This document shows positions 25,418 through 33,507 of a DNA stretch of 40,040 bases, one piece after another. Position numbers and translations under genes: made by a program. Positions within the stretch are counted from its first letter, which is position 1; each line of letters starts with the position of its first letter. Origin of the DNA: JAQBGV01 sp032128395 (GTDB taxonomy: Bacteria; Planctomycetota; UBA8108; UBA1146); the NCBI GenBank assembly GCA_032128395.1, contig JAQBGV010000189.1:1-40040 (forward strand), in the 5' to 3' direction. The notes under the pieces are model-generated. The model worked only from the letters and a program-made list of their open reading frames with translations. It did no database searches and had not been told where the DNA came from.

Positions 25418-26938
25418 ATGCCCCGCAACCCGTCGCTCGCAGAGATCTTCCACGAGGGGACGAAGTACCGGGAGGAGACGATCCGGTCGCTCCCTCCCCC
25501 GGACATCTCTGCGCAGCCGCAACCCTACAAGGACTACCACTGCGAGGAGCCGATCGACCTGGTCCCCGATCTCCCTTTCGAGGAGTTTCCACTCGGGCCG
25601 GGCCCGCATCAGCGGCCGCTGGACTCCGCACTGTTGCCGCCGATCGTGGGCCGCCTCTCGCGGCTGCTCTTCTACACGGGCGGTGCGACCGGAGTGAGTC
25701 GCGCGGAGGAGGGGATTCACCTCTTTCGGGCGGCACCATCCGCCGGAGCGCTCTACCCGACAGAAATCTACATCGTTCCCGGACCCGGTTCCGGTCTCAC
25801 CAGCGCGGTCTACGACTACGCGGTCCACCGGCATCAGCTGGTTCCGGTTTTCGAGGACGAGGTTTTCGAGGAGATCGCGGCCTCCTGCTGGGACTCACCC
25901 GCCTTCGCCGTGGCGGAGGCGGTCGTGATTCTCACCGGGGTCTACGCCCGCTCGAGCTGGCGCTACCACGATCGTGCGTACCGGCGAGTCCTCCTCGACA
26001 CCGGCCACATCCTCGGGAATCTCAGTCTCGCCGCGGAGTCGGAGGGTTGGCGCGCGGCCCCTGTGGCTGGATTCGAGGACGAGCGCCTCTCGCGGCTCCT
26101 CTTCCTCGATCCTGCCGAGGAGGGGGTCCTTGTCGTGGTCCCTCTCGTTCCAGAGAACGCGGTCGATTCCGGGGGCGCCATGCTCGGGCCGGTTCGCCGG
26201 TCCCCGATCTCGTCGGGGCCCGTGGCAGAGGGGGAGTCTCTCCTCCACGCCTGTCACCGAGGAGCGATGATCGAGCGCGACGACCCGGTCCACGCGACCG
26301 GCCAGCTGCCCTGGCCGCCGCCCGAGGAGGAGGAGCGTCGAGCCCCGATCACCCTCGCAAAGCTCTTTCCTGGGCTGGGAGGGGGTTTTCGCGACACCGT
26401 GCTGCAGCGCCGATCCACCCGAGCCTTCACCGGAGGAGTGATCTCCCAGGATGCCCTTTCCGCGATCCTCGACCATGGTCATCGGGTTGCATCCCCGGGC
26501 CCCGTCCGGCTTCTTCAAGCTCCGGAGCGGATCGCTTCACACTTGATCATCTCACGCGTATCGGGGCTCGAGCCGGGGGTGTACCGATATCTCCCCGACG
26601 AGCACGAGATCCTGCTGGTGCGGCCCGGGGACTTCCATCGGAAGTTGGGGGAATCCGCTCTCGGGCAGGCCCTCGCTGCAGATGCGGCCGCAGTCTTGGT
26701 GCACTCTGCCGATCTCGCCGCCGCGATCGGCACCTACGGCGACCGGGCCTACCGATATCTCCACCTCGATGCCGGCGTGATGGGGCAATACGTCAATCTG
26801 GCCGCGGTTCATCTCGGGATTGGGGTCTCGGGGATCGGCGGATTCTTCGACGATGCGGTCAATCGCATCCTCGCCCTCCCCGAAGCGCATGCGGTTCTTT
26901 ATCTGACCGCCCTCGGTGAGCCCGCGCCTGGGGGGTAG
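25418..26938 (+). CDS. SagB-type dehydrogenase with two nitroreductase domains
   Basis: The 506-aa protein contains two nitroreductase-fold units: residues ~75-280 (FRAAPSAGALYPTEIYIVPG; DRAYRRVLLDTGHILGNLSLAAE) and ~330-500 (VLQRRSTRAFTGGVISQDALSAIL; DRAYRYLHLDAGVMGQYVNLAAVHLGIGV). The APSAGALYPTE and DTGH-type motifs mark SagB/ThcOx-like FMN oxidoreductases; SagB oxidises azolines in peptide toxins, but stand-alone relatives have unassigned roles. The second unit lacks the APSAGALYP segment and may be structural. No SagC/SagD cyclodehydratase or precursor peptide is nearby, so a toxin cluster is not supported. ATG 25418 follows the M24 stop by 5 nt. Confidence 0.88.
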   Translation: MPRNPSLAEIFHEGTKYREETIRSLPPPDISAQPQPYKDYHCEEPIDLVPDLPFEEFPLGPGPHQRPLDSALLPPIVGRLSRLLFYTGGATGVSRAEEGIHLFRAAPSAGALYPTEIYIVPGPGSGLTSAVYDYAVHRHQLVPVFEDEVFEEIAASCWDSPAFAVAEAVVILTGVYARSSWRYHDRAYRRVLLDTGHILGNLSLAAESEGWRAAPVAGFEDERLSRLLFLDPAEEGVLVVVPLVPENAVDSGGAMLGPVRRSPISSGPVAEGESLLHACHRGAMIERDDPVHATGQLPWPPPEEEERRAPITLAKLFPGLGGGFRDTVLQRRSTRAFTGGVISQDALSAILDHGHRVASPGPVRLLQAPERIASHLIISRVSGLEPGVYRYLPDEHEILLVRPGDFHRKLGESALGQALAADAAAVLVHSADLAAAIGTYGDRAYRYLHLDAGVMGQYVNLAAVHLGIGVSGIGGFFDDAVNRILALPEAHAVLYLTALGEPAPGG

Positions 26939-27445
26939 CCTCCGCAGGGGGCGACATCCCGGCGTTCCTGCCCCTGGATCGGTCCTCAGCTCGGGTTTTC
27001 CTGATTTTTTTTTTTGGAGTCACCCCGGTCCGGGGAGCACCACACGCCGACCCGGATTTCCGGGGCATACGCAAAGGGGTCGAGATGACCCACTGTTCCG
27101 GCCCATCGCCCGCGAGCCCAGAAAACATAAGGCCTAGAGCCCGATCGACGTCTGGACCGGTGAAGGAACCTCGAGGTCGTGACGGGCTTCCCGAAGGCCG
27201 ATGGACGAGGGCCTCGCCCCTCGGGAGCGCCCCAAGTGTGCTTCAGAGGTCGCAGAAATCGTCCGATGGGGTCTTTACACCGATTCGCGATCGCTCTTAG
27301 CTATGGGCGTCCCGGGTTCGGTCGGGGGGAATCATTGCTGGTGCCGAACACGTGATTTGCGCCGCGAAGGGAACAGGAGAATACTGACCTGGACACGACT
27401 TGCACCGGTTGGTGCCTGCGAGGACAGGGAAGGGAGAGAGCGATC
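26939..27445 (+). other. Intergenic region without a gene; long leader of the first barrel gene
   Basis: About 500 nt with no credible coding frame. It holds a run of eleven T at 27005-27015, preceded by no clean stem, so only a weak terminator for the SagB gene. It also has an imperfect hairpin (CCCGAAGGCC at 27190-27199 with GGCCT and TCGGG at 27210-27225). I see no confident promoter, and no tRNA. The last ~50 nt carry GGAAGGGAG, the ribosome site of the barrel gene. Confidence 0.5.
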
Positions 27446-28816
27446 ATGCTCAGGGGAATGGTCTGTAGCGGCCTCGTGGCCCTCTTCGTGGTGGTGCCCA
27501 TGTCGTCTGGTTGGGCGCAGGACGGTGATGGTGGCGGTGGCCCCGATATGGGCGGGGATGTACGCCTCCGTGCCGAGTACAAGAGTCCGTTCGACTACAT
27601 CCAGACGGATGGGGGCGAACCGACCGGGGATGACGGGACCTTCATGCGGACCCGCGTCTATCTCGACTGGGAACTCGCCAACAACATCGGCGTCTTCCTG
27701 CAGATTCAAGATTCGCGGGTCTGGGGCGCTGACAGTTCGACCGCGAGCCCCGATCTCGACATGCGGCAGGCATACTTGACCTTGAGCGATCTGCAGTCGA
27801 TGGAGCATCTGAGCTTCCTCGGCGACAACGATCTCGACCTGACCATCGGTCGCATGCACATCCCGACCCTGGGAGACGGGTACATCCTCTCGGGGAACGA
27901 TTGGAACAACAACGGTCCCAGTTCCTGGGATGGCCTGTGGATCGATTCCACGTTCGGGGGCGAGGATCTGCAGTTCGACGTCGACCTGTGGTACTCCGAC
28001 ATCGCGAACTCCGATCCGAACGTCACCGGCCCGGTCGGCCCCAACGAGGGCGCGGTCTGGTGGGGGCTCCAGGTCGGGACCGATAGCCTCCCCTGGGTGG
28101 ACGGCGACGTCTACTTTTGGAGCGTCGACGGCGACTTCGGCTCCTTCATGGATTTGAAGATGAAGATCTACGGGATTCGCCTGGAGTCGGACATCCCCGA
28201 GGACACGCTCGATGGCCTGTCGCTCTTCCTCGAGTACGCGGCGGAGACTGGCGAGCTGAGTTCGACCGTGGACCTCGATGCGAGTTTCATGATGGTCCGC
28301 GGTGAGTACGCGCTCCCCTTCGGCGAGAGCCTGAACCCGATGGTCGGCCTCGGCATCAGCGTGGCGTCTGGCGACAGCAACGGCCTTGCGGGGGGGGACT
28401 CCGATACCTGGATCTCTCCGTTCGCCGAGTACCACTCGATCCTCGGTCACTACGATCTGGTCGCCAACAGCAACGTCCAGGACATTTTCTTCACCTTTCA
28501 AGCGACCGTGATCGAGGCGGTCGATGCCCACCTCGACGTCCACATCCTCACGCTCGACGAGGACACCGACGGTCTCTACACCACCACCGGCTTCAACGGC
28601 GGAGCGGTCACCGATGACGACATCGGCACAGAGATCGACCTCTACGCGATCTGGAACTGCGGGTCGAACCTGACTTTCCAGGCAGGCTGGTCGTACTTGA
28701 TGGTGGGTGACGCGACGGAACAGTCGACCCCGACCGGCACTTTCGACGACGACGGTCACTTTTTCTACCTGCAGATGAGCGTTCCCTTCGGGCACAGCGA
28801 CGAGGATGAGGGGTAG
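27446..28816 (+). CDS. Outer-membrane beta-barrel protein, Alginate_exp-like (paralogue 1)
   Basis: The 456-aa protein has a signal peptide (LRGMVCSGLVALFVVVPMSSGWA) and then alternating-residue strands typical of an outer-membrane barrel of the alginate-export type: MGGDVRLRAEYKSPFDYI, GTFMRTRVYLDWEL and VFLQIQDSRVWG, ending HFFYLQMSVPFG near the C-terminus. It probably forms a diffusion channel or adhesion barrel; the substrate is not predictable. It shares the SPFDYI, PTGDDGTF and TDDD(I/V)GxEIDLYA motifs with the next gene. A GGAAGGGAG site precedes ATG 27446, and a strong terminator follows. Confidence 0.85.
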   Translation: MLRGMVCSGLVALFVVVPMSSGWAQDGDGGGGPDMGGDVRLRAEYKSPFDYIQTDGGEPTGDDGTFMRTRVYLDWELANNIGVFLQIQDSRVWGADSSTASPDLDMRQAYLTLSDLQSMEHLSFLGDNDLDLTIGRMHIPTLGDGYILSGNDWNNNGPSSWDGLWIDSTFGGEDLQFDVDLWYSDIANSDPNVTGPVGPNEGAVWWGLQVGTDSLPWVDGDVYFWSVDGDFGSFMDLKMKIYGIRLESDIPEDTLDGLSLFLEYAAETGELSSTVDLDASFMMVRGEYALPFGESLNPMVGLGISVASGDSNGLAGGDSDTWISPFAEYHSILGHYDLVANSNVQDIFFTFQATVIEAVDAHLDVHILTLDEDTDGLYTTTGFNGGAVTDDDIGTEIDLYAIWNCGSNLTFQAGWSYLMVGDATEQSTPTGTFDDDGHFFYLQMSVPFGHSDEDEG

Positions 28817-28861
28817 CACTCCATTCACATGGGTGAGCCGGATCTCATCGGATGAGGACGA

Positions 28862-28905
28862 GGCGGGCGGGACCCCGGTGCTGGGGCTCCGCCCGCCTCT
28901 TTTTT
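28862..28905 (+). terminator. Rho-independent terminator after barrel gene 1
   Basis: GGCGGGCGG pairs with CCGCCCGCC, with an inner CCCC/GGGG pair closing a 6-nt loop. TCTTTTTT follows. It separates the two barrel paralogues, so each is independently terminated. Confidence 0.92.
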
Positions 28906-28979
28906 CGGCGGTGACGGTGCGAAGAAGAGCCGCGAGGGCGTGCTTCACGGAACGCCGTGCGGACAGGGGGAAGGTGAAT

Positions 28980-30323
28980 ATGCGCTGGGGAATGCTGCTG
29001 GGGCTGGCCGTGCTCGTGCTTTCGGTCAGCGTGCCGACCACCGACACTCGAGCGGACGAGGGCGACCCGCCAGAGATGGGCGGGGACGTTCGGATTCGAA
29101 CCGAGTACCGAAGTCCATTCGACTACATCACGACCGACGGAGGCGATCCGACCGGGGACGACGGGACCTTCGCCCGGACGCGGCTGCACTTCTGGTGGGA
29201 GCCGAGAGAGGACATCGGGGTCTTCGTCCAGGCTCAGGACTCGCGGACTTGGGGCTTCGACTCGATCACGACCGCCGACCCCGACATCGACATGAAGCAA
29301 GTGTACCTGCAGCTCGACAACGTGCAGCAACATCACGGTCTGACTTGGCTCGGCTCGAACGATGTCGACGTGAAGATCGGACGGATCGTGCTGCCGACGT
29401 TCGGGGACGGGTACATCCTCGCGGCCAACGACTGGGCCAATCTCGGCCCCAGCGCTTTCGATGGGATCTGGTTCGACGCGAGCGTCGGGAGCGAGGAGCT
29501 TGCAGTCGACATCGACTTTCTCTACGCAGATCTCGTCAATACCGATCCGTACGTCAGCGGACCGATCGGGCCCGCCGAGGGCACCGTCCTCTGGGGGGCG
29601 AACATCGGGATCGATGACGTGGACTGGATTGCCGGCGAGGTCTACGCCTGGTTCTTCGACGGCCCCAAGGACATGGATGAGCAGTTCTACGGATTCCGCA
29701 TCCGCTCGAACGCGCCGGAGGAGAGCGCGCTGAGAGACCTCTTGGTCGTCTTCGAGTATGCCCTCGATACGGGGGAGCGGGGCGCAGTCGACGTCGACGC
29801 GAACTTCTGGGTGCTCCGAGGCGAGTATGCGATCCCGGTCGATGGGTTGAACCCCGTCATCGGGGTCGGCATGAGCCACACCACGGGATCCCCATCGACT
29901 GCGAGCGACAACGAGACCTGGGTGTCCCCGCTCGACTGGAACCACGCCCGCCTCGGGCACTACGACCTGCAGGACAACAGCAACGTCGATGACTTCTTCA
30001 TCACCACGCAAATCACGCCGTTCGGCGGCTTCGAGGTGCACCTCGACTACCACATTCTCACGCTCGATGAAGAATTCGACGGGTGGTACACACTCGCTGC
30101 CGGGACGGCTGGAGCAGGCGGCACGATCACCGACGACGACGTCGGGAGCGAGATCGACCTCTACGCCATGTGGTCGGTCGCCGAGAATCTCGAGATGCAA
30201 TTCGGCTGGAGCATCTTCATGCCGGGGGACGCCGTCGAGCAGGCCGCGGGGGGCGGATTCGACGACGGAGGAAACTTCTTCTACGTCCAGCTCATGGTGC
30301 CGTTCGGAGCGCCGGCGAAGTGA
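28980..30323 (+). CDS. Outer-membrane beta-barrel protein, Alginate_exp-like (paralogue 2)
   Basis: The 447-aa protein has a signal peptide (MRWGMLLGLAVLVLSVSVPTTDTRA) and the same barrel pattern as its upstream neighbour: MGGDVRIRTEYRSPFDYI, TDGGDPTGDDGTFARTRLHFWWE, VFVQAQDSRTWG, and VGSEIDLYAMWSVAENLEMQFGWS, ending FFYVQLMVPFG. The two proteins align along their whole length, so this is a tandem duplication. The start at 28980 has GGGGGAAGGTG 5 nt upstream; the frame extends to 28806 but that part is spacer and terminator. Confidence 0.85.
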   Translation: MRWGMLLGLAVLVLSVSVPTTDTRADEGDPPEMGGDVRIRTEYRSPFDYITTDGGDPTGDDGTFARTRLHFWWEPREDIGVFVQAQDSRTWGFDSITTADPDIDMKQVYLQLDNVQQHHGLTWLGSNDVDVKIGRIVLPTFGDGYILAANDWANLGPSAFDGIWFDASVGSEELAVDIDFLYADLVNTDPYVSGPIGPAEGTVLWGANIGIDDVDWIAGEVYAWFFDGPKDMDEQFYGFRIRSNAPEESALRDLLVVFEYALDTGERGAVDVDANFWVLRGEYAIPVDGLNPVIGVGMSHTTGSPSTASDNETWVSPLDWNHARLGHYDLQDNSNVDDFFITTQITPFGGFEVHLDYHILTLDEEFDGWYTLAAGTAGAGGTITDDDVGSEIDLYAMWSVAENLEMQFGWSIFMPGDAVEQAAGGGFDDGGNFFYVQLMVPFGAPAK

Positions 30324-30349
30324 ACCGGTAGAGTCGTTCCGAGAGATGC

Positions 30350-30392
30350 GACAGGCACGGCTGCGTGAGGCAGTCGTGCCTGTCTTGTTTTT
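30350..30392 (+). terminator. Rho-independent terminator after barrel gene 2
   Basis: GACAGGCACG (30350-30359) pairs with CGTGCCTGTC (30375-30384), with CTGC/GCAG extending the stem inward, followed by TTGTTTTT. It lies 26 nt after the stop codon and 20 nt before the end of the convergent HD-GYP-like gene. Confidence 0.9.
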
Positions 30393-30412
30393 GTGATGAA
30401 CCTCGGCGCAGT

Positions 30413-31399
30413 CTACTTGCCGAGGAGCGAGATGAACGCCTCGAGGATCCGGGGGTCGAACTCTTCCCGCATCTCGGTTTGCATATGACGGAGTGCATCG
30501 TAGCTCGACAACGCCTCACGGCTCGACCGGCCGGTCGTGAGCGTGTTGAACGCCTCGACGATGCCAGCGATACGGACCGTCATAGGAAGCTCCGCGCCTT
30601 GCAACCCCTGGGGGTATCCGGAGCCGTCGAGTCGCTCGTGGTGGCCGAAGATCACCACTCGGGCGGAGTCGGGGACACCGTCGATTCCGTCGAGAGACTC
30701 GAGACCCAGCGCTGGATGCCGCTTGATGAGGCTCCACTCGTCGAAGCTCAACGGGCCCTCCTTGAAAAGGAGGGTCTGCGGGACCTGCAGCATGCCGATG
30801 TCCATCAACAGGAGCCCGACGCCGAATCCCTCGAGCTCCTCGCCGGAGAACGCGTGGAGCTGTTGTGCGAGGCCGAGACCGTACTGACACACGTTGAGGC
30901 AGTGGGTGTGGAGGCTCGGGTCCTCCGCCATCTGGTTCATCAGCGCGTGGAGGGTCTGTTTCCCGCCGTTCTGGAATCGGATCGACTCGGCGACGACATT
31001 CTGCGCCAGTTGCACGTTCTCCGCTTCGATCGGTGAAGCGACGATCCGGCGACTGAGCTCCTCCGTGGACTGGTACAGCACCGCGGACCGGTCGGTGAGT
31101 GGCAGCGCACTATCCGCGAGGACCTGCTGGATGTTCTCGGTGAGATACTCCCAATACTTCGGAACTTGGTCCGAGGAGATGTGAAGGTACTCTAGACCGT
31201 TCTCGAGCAAGGCCTGGCGTTGAGTGATGGTGAACGCGAGGTTCTCTCTCCGGTAGACCAAGTATTCCCCGTCGATCTTCGTGTGAAGGACGAAGGGGAG
31301 GATCGAGTCGACGCGAAGGGTGCGCACGCGGATCGGGCGGTGGCCCGCGGGCCCGTCGCTGGTTGCGGTCGGGAACTGTCGCTGTGACGCGATGGACAT
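30413..31399 (-). CDS. HD-GYP-type domain protein with altered active site
   Basis: The 328-aa protein has an N-terminal ~120-residue part resembling the DUF3391-type region found before HD-GYP domains (VDSILPFVLHTKIDGEYLVYRR), then an HD-GYP domain. HTHCLNVCQYGLGLA and GHHERLDGSGYPQGLQGAELP match the c-di-GMP phosphodiesterase signature. However, the HDIGK motif reads MDIGM (~199-203): the metal-binding histidine and the lysine are both lost, and the VaDxFDAL aspartate is glutamate. It may bind rather than cleave c-di-GMP. The start at 31399 is chosen for GGGAAGGG ~9 nt upstream; the frame runs on to 31534. Confidence 0.82.
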   Translation of the reverse strand: MSIASQRQFPTATSDGPAGHRPIRVRTLRVDSILPFVLHTKIDGEYLVYRRENLAFTITQRQALLENGLEYLHISSDQVPKYWEYLTENIQQVLADSALPLTDRSAVLYQSTEELSRRIVASPIEAENVQLAQNVVAESIRFQNGGKQTLHALMNQMAEDPSLHTHCLNVCQYGLGLAQQLHAFSGEELEGFGVGLLLMDIGMLQVPQTLLFKEGPLSFDEWSLIKRHPALGLESLDGIDGVPDSARVVIFGHHERLDGSGYPQGLQGAELPMTVRIAGIVEAFNTLTTGRSSREALSSYDALRHMQTEMREEFDPRILEAFISLLGK

Positions 31400-31665
31400 C
31401 CGGGGATCGCCCTTCCCAGCCACGAATTGCGGCATCGAAGAGTAGCCCGCTCTGGCGCAAACCGTCGACCGGACCTGGAGATCGGACGGACCTGGAAACC
31501 GGCAGGAACTGCCACCGCCGGCGATCCTCGCCACCCCCTCAGGGGCTGGATCTGTCTAGGACGCCGTTCCGGGCCCCTTTCGTAACTTCGAGCATTGGCG
31601 AAGCCGTTGCATTCTCCTGTCGCATTCGCCCTTTGAATCGCGACTGCGATGGGAAAGGAGAGACG

Positions 31666-32208
31666 ATGGCCAGTGTGACTCCCCCTGCTTCACCCATGCT
31701 CCCCGTCGGGGCAAGCCTGGGCTCCATGGCGAGGGGCAGGACCGCACCCACCGCCACACCGGTGGGTGCCCGCGGTCGAGGGATGGGATTCGGTCCCCGG
31801 ACGACGACCGCCCAGCCACCCGCTCCTGGTGGGGCGTCGGTCACCCACCGGGCGATGAAGAAACCGCCGACCGCGGCAGTACCCCAACCGGCTCCCTCTC
31901 CCACCTTCCAAATGGGAGATGTCGACCACGATGGAAAGGTCGACGCATCGGATGGGCACGCTCTGCTCTCGTACCTCTTCTCTGGCGGGGCGACCCCGGC
32001 TGGACTCACCGACGCGGACTACAACGGTGATGGTGCGATCGACATTGCGGATGCGATACAGATCATCGCCTCCGATCCGAACTTCAGTCCGCCGAAGGAG
32101 AGCGCACCGCCTCCACCGCCTCCCGCGACCTCCCCGTTCCAGACCCAGCGGGCCCGGATCGGCTACCACAAGGTCGTGGGACTCCCCGGCCTACCCATTC
32201 GACCCTGA
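31666..32208 (+). CDS. Dockerin-repeat-like protein, unknown function
   Basis: The 180-aa product has a Gly/Ala/Pro-rich N-terminal half (MASVTPPASPMLPVGASLGS...) and a dockerin-type pair of calcium-binding loops: GDVDHDGKVDASDGHALLSYLFSGG and DYNGDGAIDIADAIQII. Such repeats are abundant in planctomycete secreted proteins. The tail is Pro-rich then basic (TQRARIGYHK). No hydrophobic signal peptide is visible from the chosen start (AAAGGAG 5 nt upstream), which is odd for a dockerin, and no longer start has a ribosome site. It may be exported by another route or act inside the cell. Confidence 0.7.
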   Translation: MASVTPPASPMLPVGASLGSMARGRTAPTATPVGARGRGMGFGPRTTTAQPPAPGGASVTHRAMKKPPTAAVPQPAPSPTFQMGDVDHDGKVDASDGHALLSYLFSGGATPAGLTDADYNGDGAIDIADAIQIIASDPNFSPPKESAPPPPPPATSPFQTQRARIGYHKVVGLPGLPIRP

Positions 32209-32293
32209 GCGACCCTGCGAGCGGCGGAGCCCGCAGGTAGGGGATGCGAGAGACACCGACGGCACGGGGCACCCGAGGGTGCTCCGTACTCCT

Positions 32294-32320
32294 GGGCGGG
32301 CCCTTGGGCCCGCCCATTTT
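32294..32320 (+). terminator. Rho-independent terminator after the dockerin-repeat gene
   Basis: GGGCGGGCCC and GGGCCCGCCC form a perfect 10-bp stem around TT, followed by ATTTT. It lies 86 nt after the stop codon at 32208. Confidence 0.85.
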
Positions 32321-32434
32321 CGTCTTCTCGCGTGAGCTCGCTGGGCTGGCTCGATCCCGACCTCCCTCGGGACCGGAGGGTGAGTAGACCCTGTGGTATG
32401 ATGGGTCCCCGCTGCCGCTCCCCCGGAGGTTTCC

Positions 32435-33034
32435 ATGATGCCGTCGCTGCCCCCAGGTCGGGTCCCGCAAAACCCTCCCACGAATTCTGCTGCCGAGAGT
32501 CGTCCCGCCGCGAAGCCGGGGCTCCTCTCCTGGCGCCGATTCCTCATCGAGACGGTGGTCGTGTTCGGGCTGGCGATTCCGCTCGCCCTGGGCCTCCACA
32601 CCTTCGTCACCCAGGTCTACGCGATCAGTGGCAGCTCGATGGAGCCGACTCTGCACGACGGCGAGCGGGTCGTGATCGACAAGCTCGGCCCCACATTCTC
32701 CGACCTCGAGTCCGGGGAGATCGTGATCTTCACCTCGCCTCTCGATCCCTCGAAGAACTTGGTGAAGCGGGTCATCGGGGTGGCGGGGGACAAGATCTCG
32801 CTGCGCGGAGACCGCGTCTTCCTGAACGAGAAGCCCCTCCCGGAAGCGTATGCGCTGCGCGGCCTCTACCAGCAGGACGATGAGCGGATCGTGCCCCCGG
32901 GCCACATTTTCGTGCTCGGCGACAACCGCCCCCAGAGCAAGGACAGCCGCCACTTCGGAGCGGTGGAATGCAAAGCAGTTCGAGGCAGGGTGCTGTTTCG
33001 GTTGTGGCCGTTGGATGTGATCACGGCGTTCTGA
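32435..33034 (+). CDS. lepB: Signal peptidase I
   Basis: The enzyme removes signal peptides from exported pre-proteins at the inner membrane. The 199-aa product has an N-terminal membrane helix (FLIETVVVFGLAIPLALGLH), the catalytic serine in SGSSMEPTL (S68), the general-base lysine in KNLVKRVIG (K111), and GHIFVLGDNRPQSKDSRHFG near the C-terminus. All boxes of the family are present, with a single TM helix. ATG 32435 has GGAGG 5 nt upstream; a second ATG follows directly. Confidence 0.95.
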   Translation: MMPSLPPGRVPQNPPTNSAAESRPAAKPGLLSWRRFLIETVVVFGLAIPLALGLHTFVTQVYAISGSSMEPTLHDGERVVIDKLGPTFSDLESGEIVIFTSPLDPSKNLVKRVIGVAGDKISLRGDRVFLNEKPLPEAYALRGLYQQDDERIVPPGHIFVLGDNRPQSKDSRHFGAVECKAVRGRVLFRLWPLDVITAF

Positions 33035-33072
33035 GAAGGGCGACGGTCAGAGTCAGCAGAGTCAGTGCCGCA

Positions 33073-33495
33073 TCAATCCACCGCGGCCTTCTCCTCCTCC
33101 TTCAACCACCCCCGCCACGCCGCAGCATCTGCGGGCAGGTCCTGGCGGGTGAGGCGTTTCAGCTCTCGATGTGCGGTGTTCGTCACTTGCGCGTCCTGAC
33201 TCTCGAGGGCACGGATCAGGATCTGAATCGCATCCTTGTGGCGCAGGGCGGGCTGGACCCTCTGGAGTGCGCGCGACAGTGTGGCTTGACGCATTCGAGT
33301 CACTCCGCCGAGGACGTGTTCCGACAAGACTCCGAGCAGCGCGAGGCCGGCCGCCACCTGGAGCACCCGCCCCTCTCCCCACACACTGTCGATTCGCTCC
33401 GCCCACCGCAGTCCAGGGATGAGCAGCGCCATCGCCAGAATGACGAGTGACAGCAGATAGAACGCGCGCGCGGCGCGCATCATGGCTGAGACCAT
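33073..33495 (-). CDS. Small membrane protein with HEAT-like C-terminus
   Basis: The 140-aa product has two hydrophobic segments (FYLLSLVILAMALLIPGL and VLQVAAGLALLGVLSEHVLGG) and a C-terminal helical repeat (AIQILIRALESQDAQVTNTAHRELKRL) ending with a W-containing motif (AAAWRGWLKEEE) often seen at the end of HEAT repeats in these genomes. The function is unknown. It lies 12 nt downstream of purH on the same strand, so it is probably the last gene of the GGDEF-purH operon. A good ribosome site is not visible, so the exact start is uncertain. Confidence 0.68.
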   Translation of the reverse strand: MVSAMMRAARAFYLLSLVILAMALLIPGLRWAERIDSVWGEGRVLQVAAGLALLGVLSEHVLGGVTRMRQATLSRALQRVQPALRHKDAIQILIRALESQDAQVTNTAHRELKRLTRQDLPADAAAWRGWLKEEEKAAVD

Positions 33496-33507
33496 GCCGC
33501 CTGGCTT

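Noticed and set aside
25418..26938. A thiazole/oxazole peptide toxin cluster around the SagB-type gene
   Set aside because: No YcaO, SagC or precursor-peptide gene is adjacent; the only partner is an M24 peptidase.
27005..27015. T11 run as an intrinsic terminator after the SagB gene
   Set aside because: No clean GC stem precedes it directly; I list it only as a feature of the gap.
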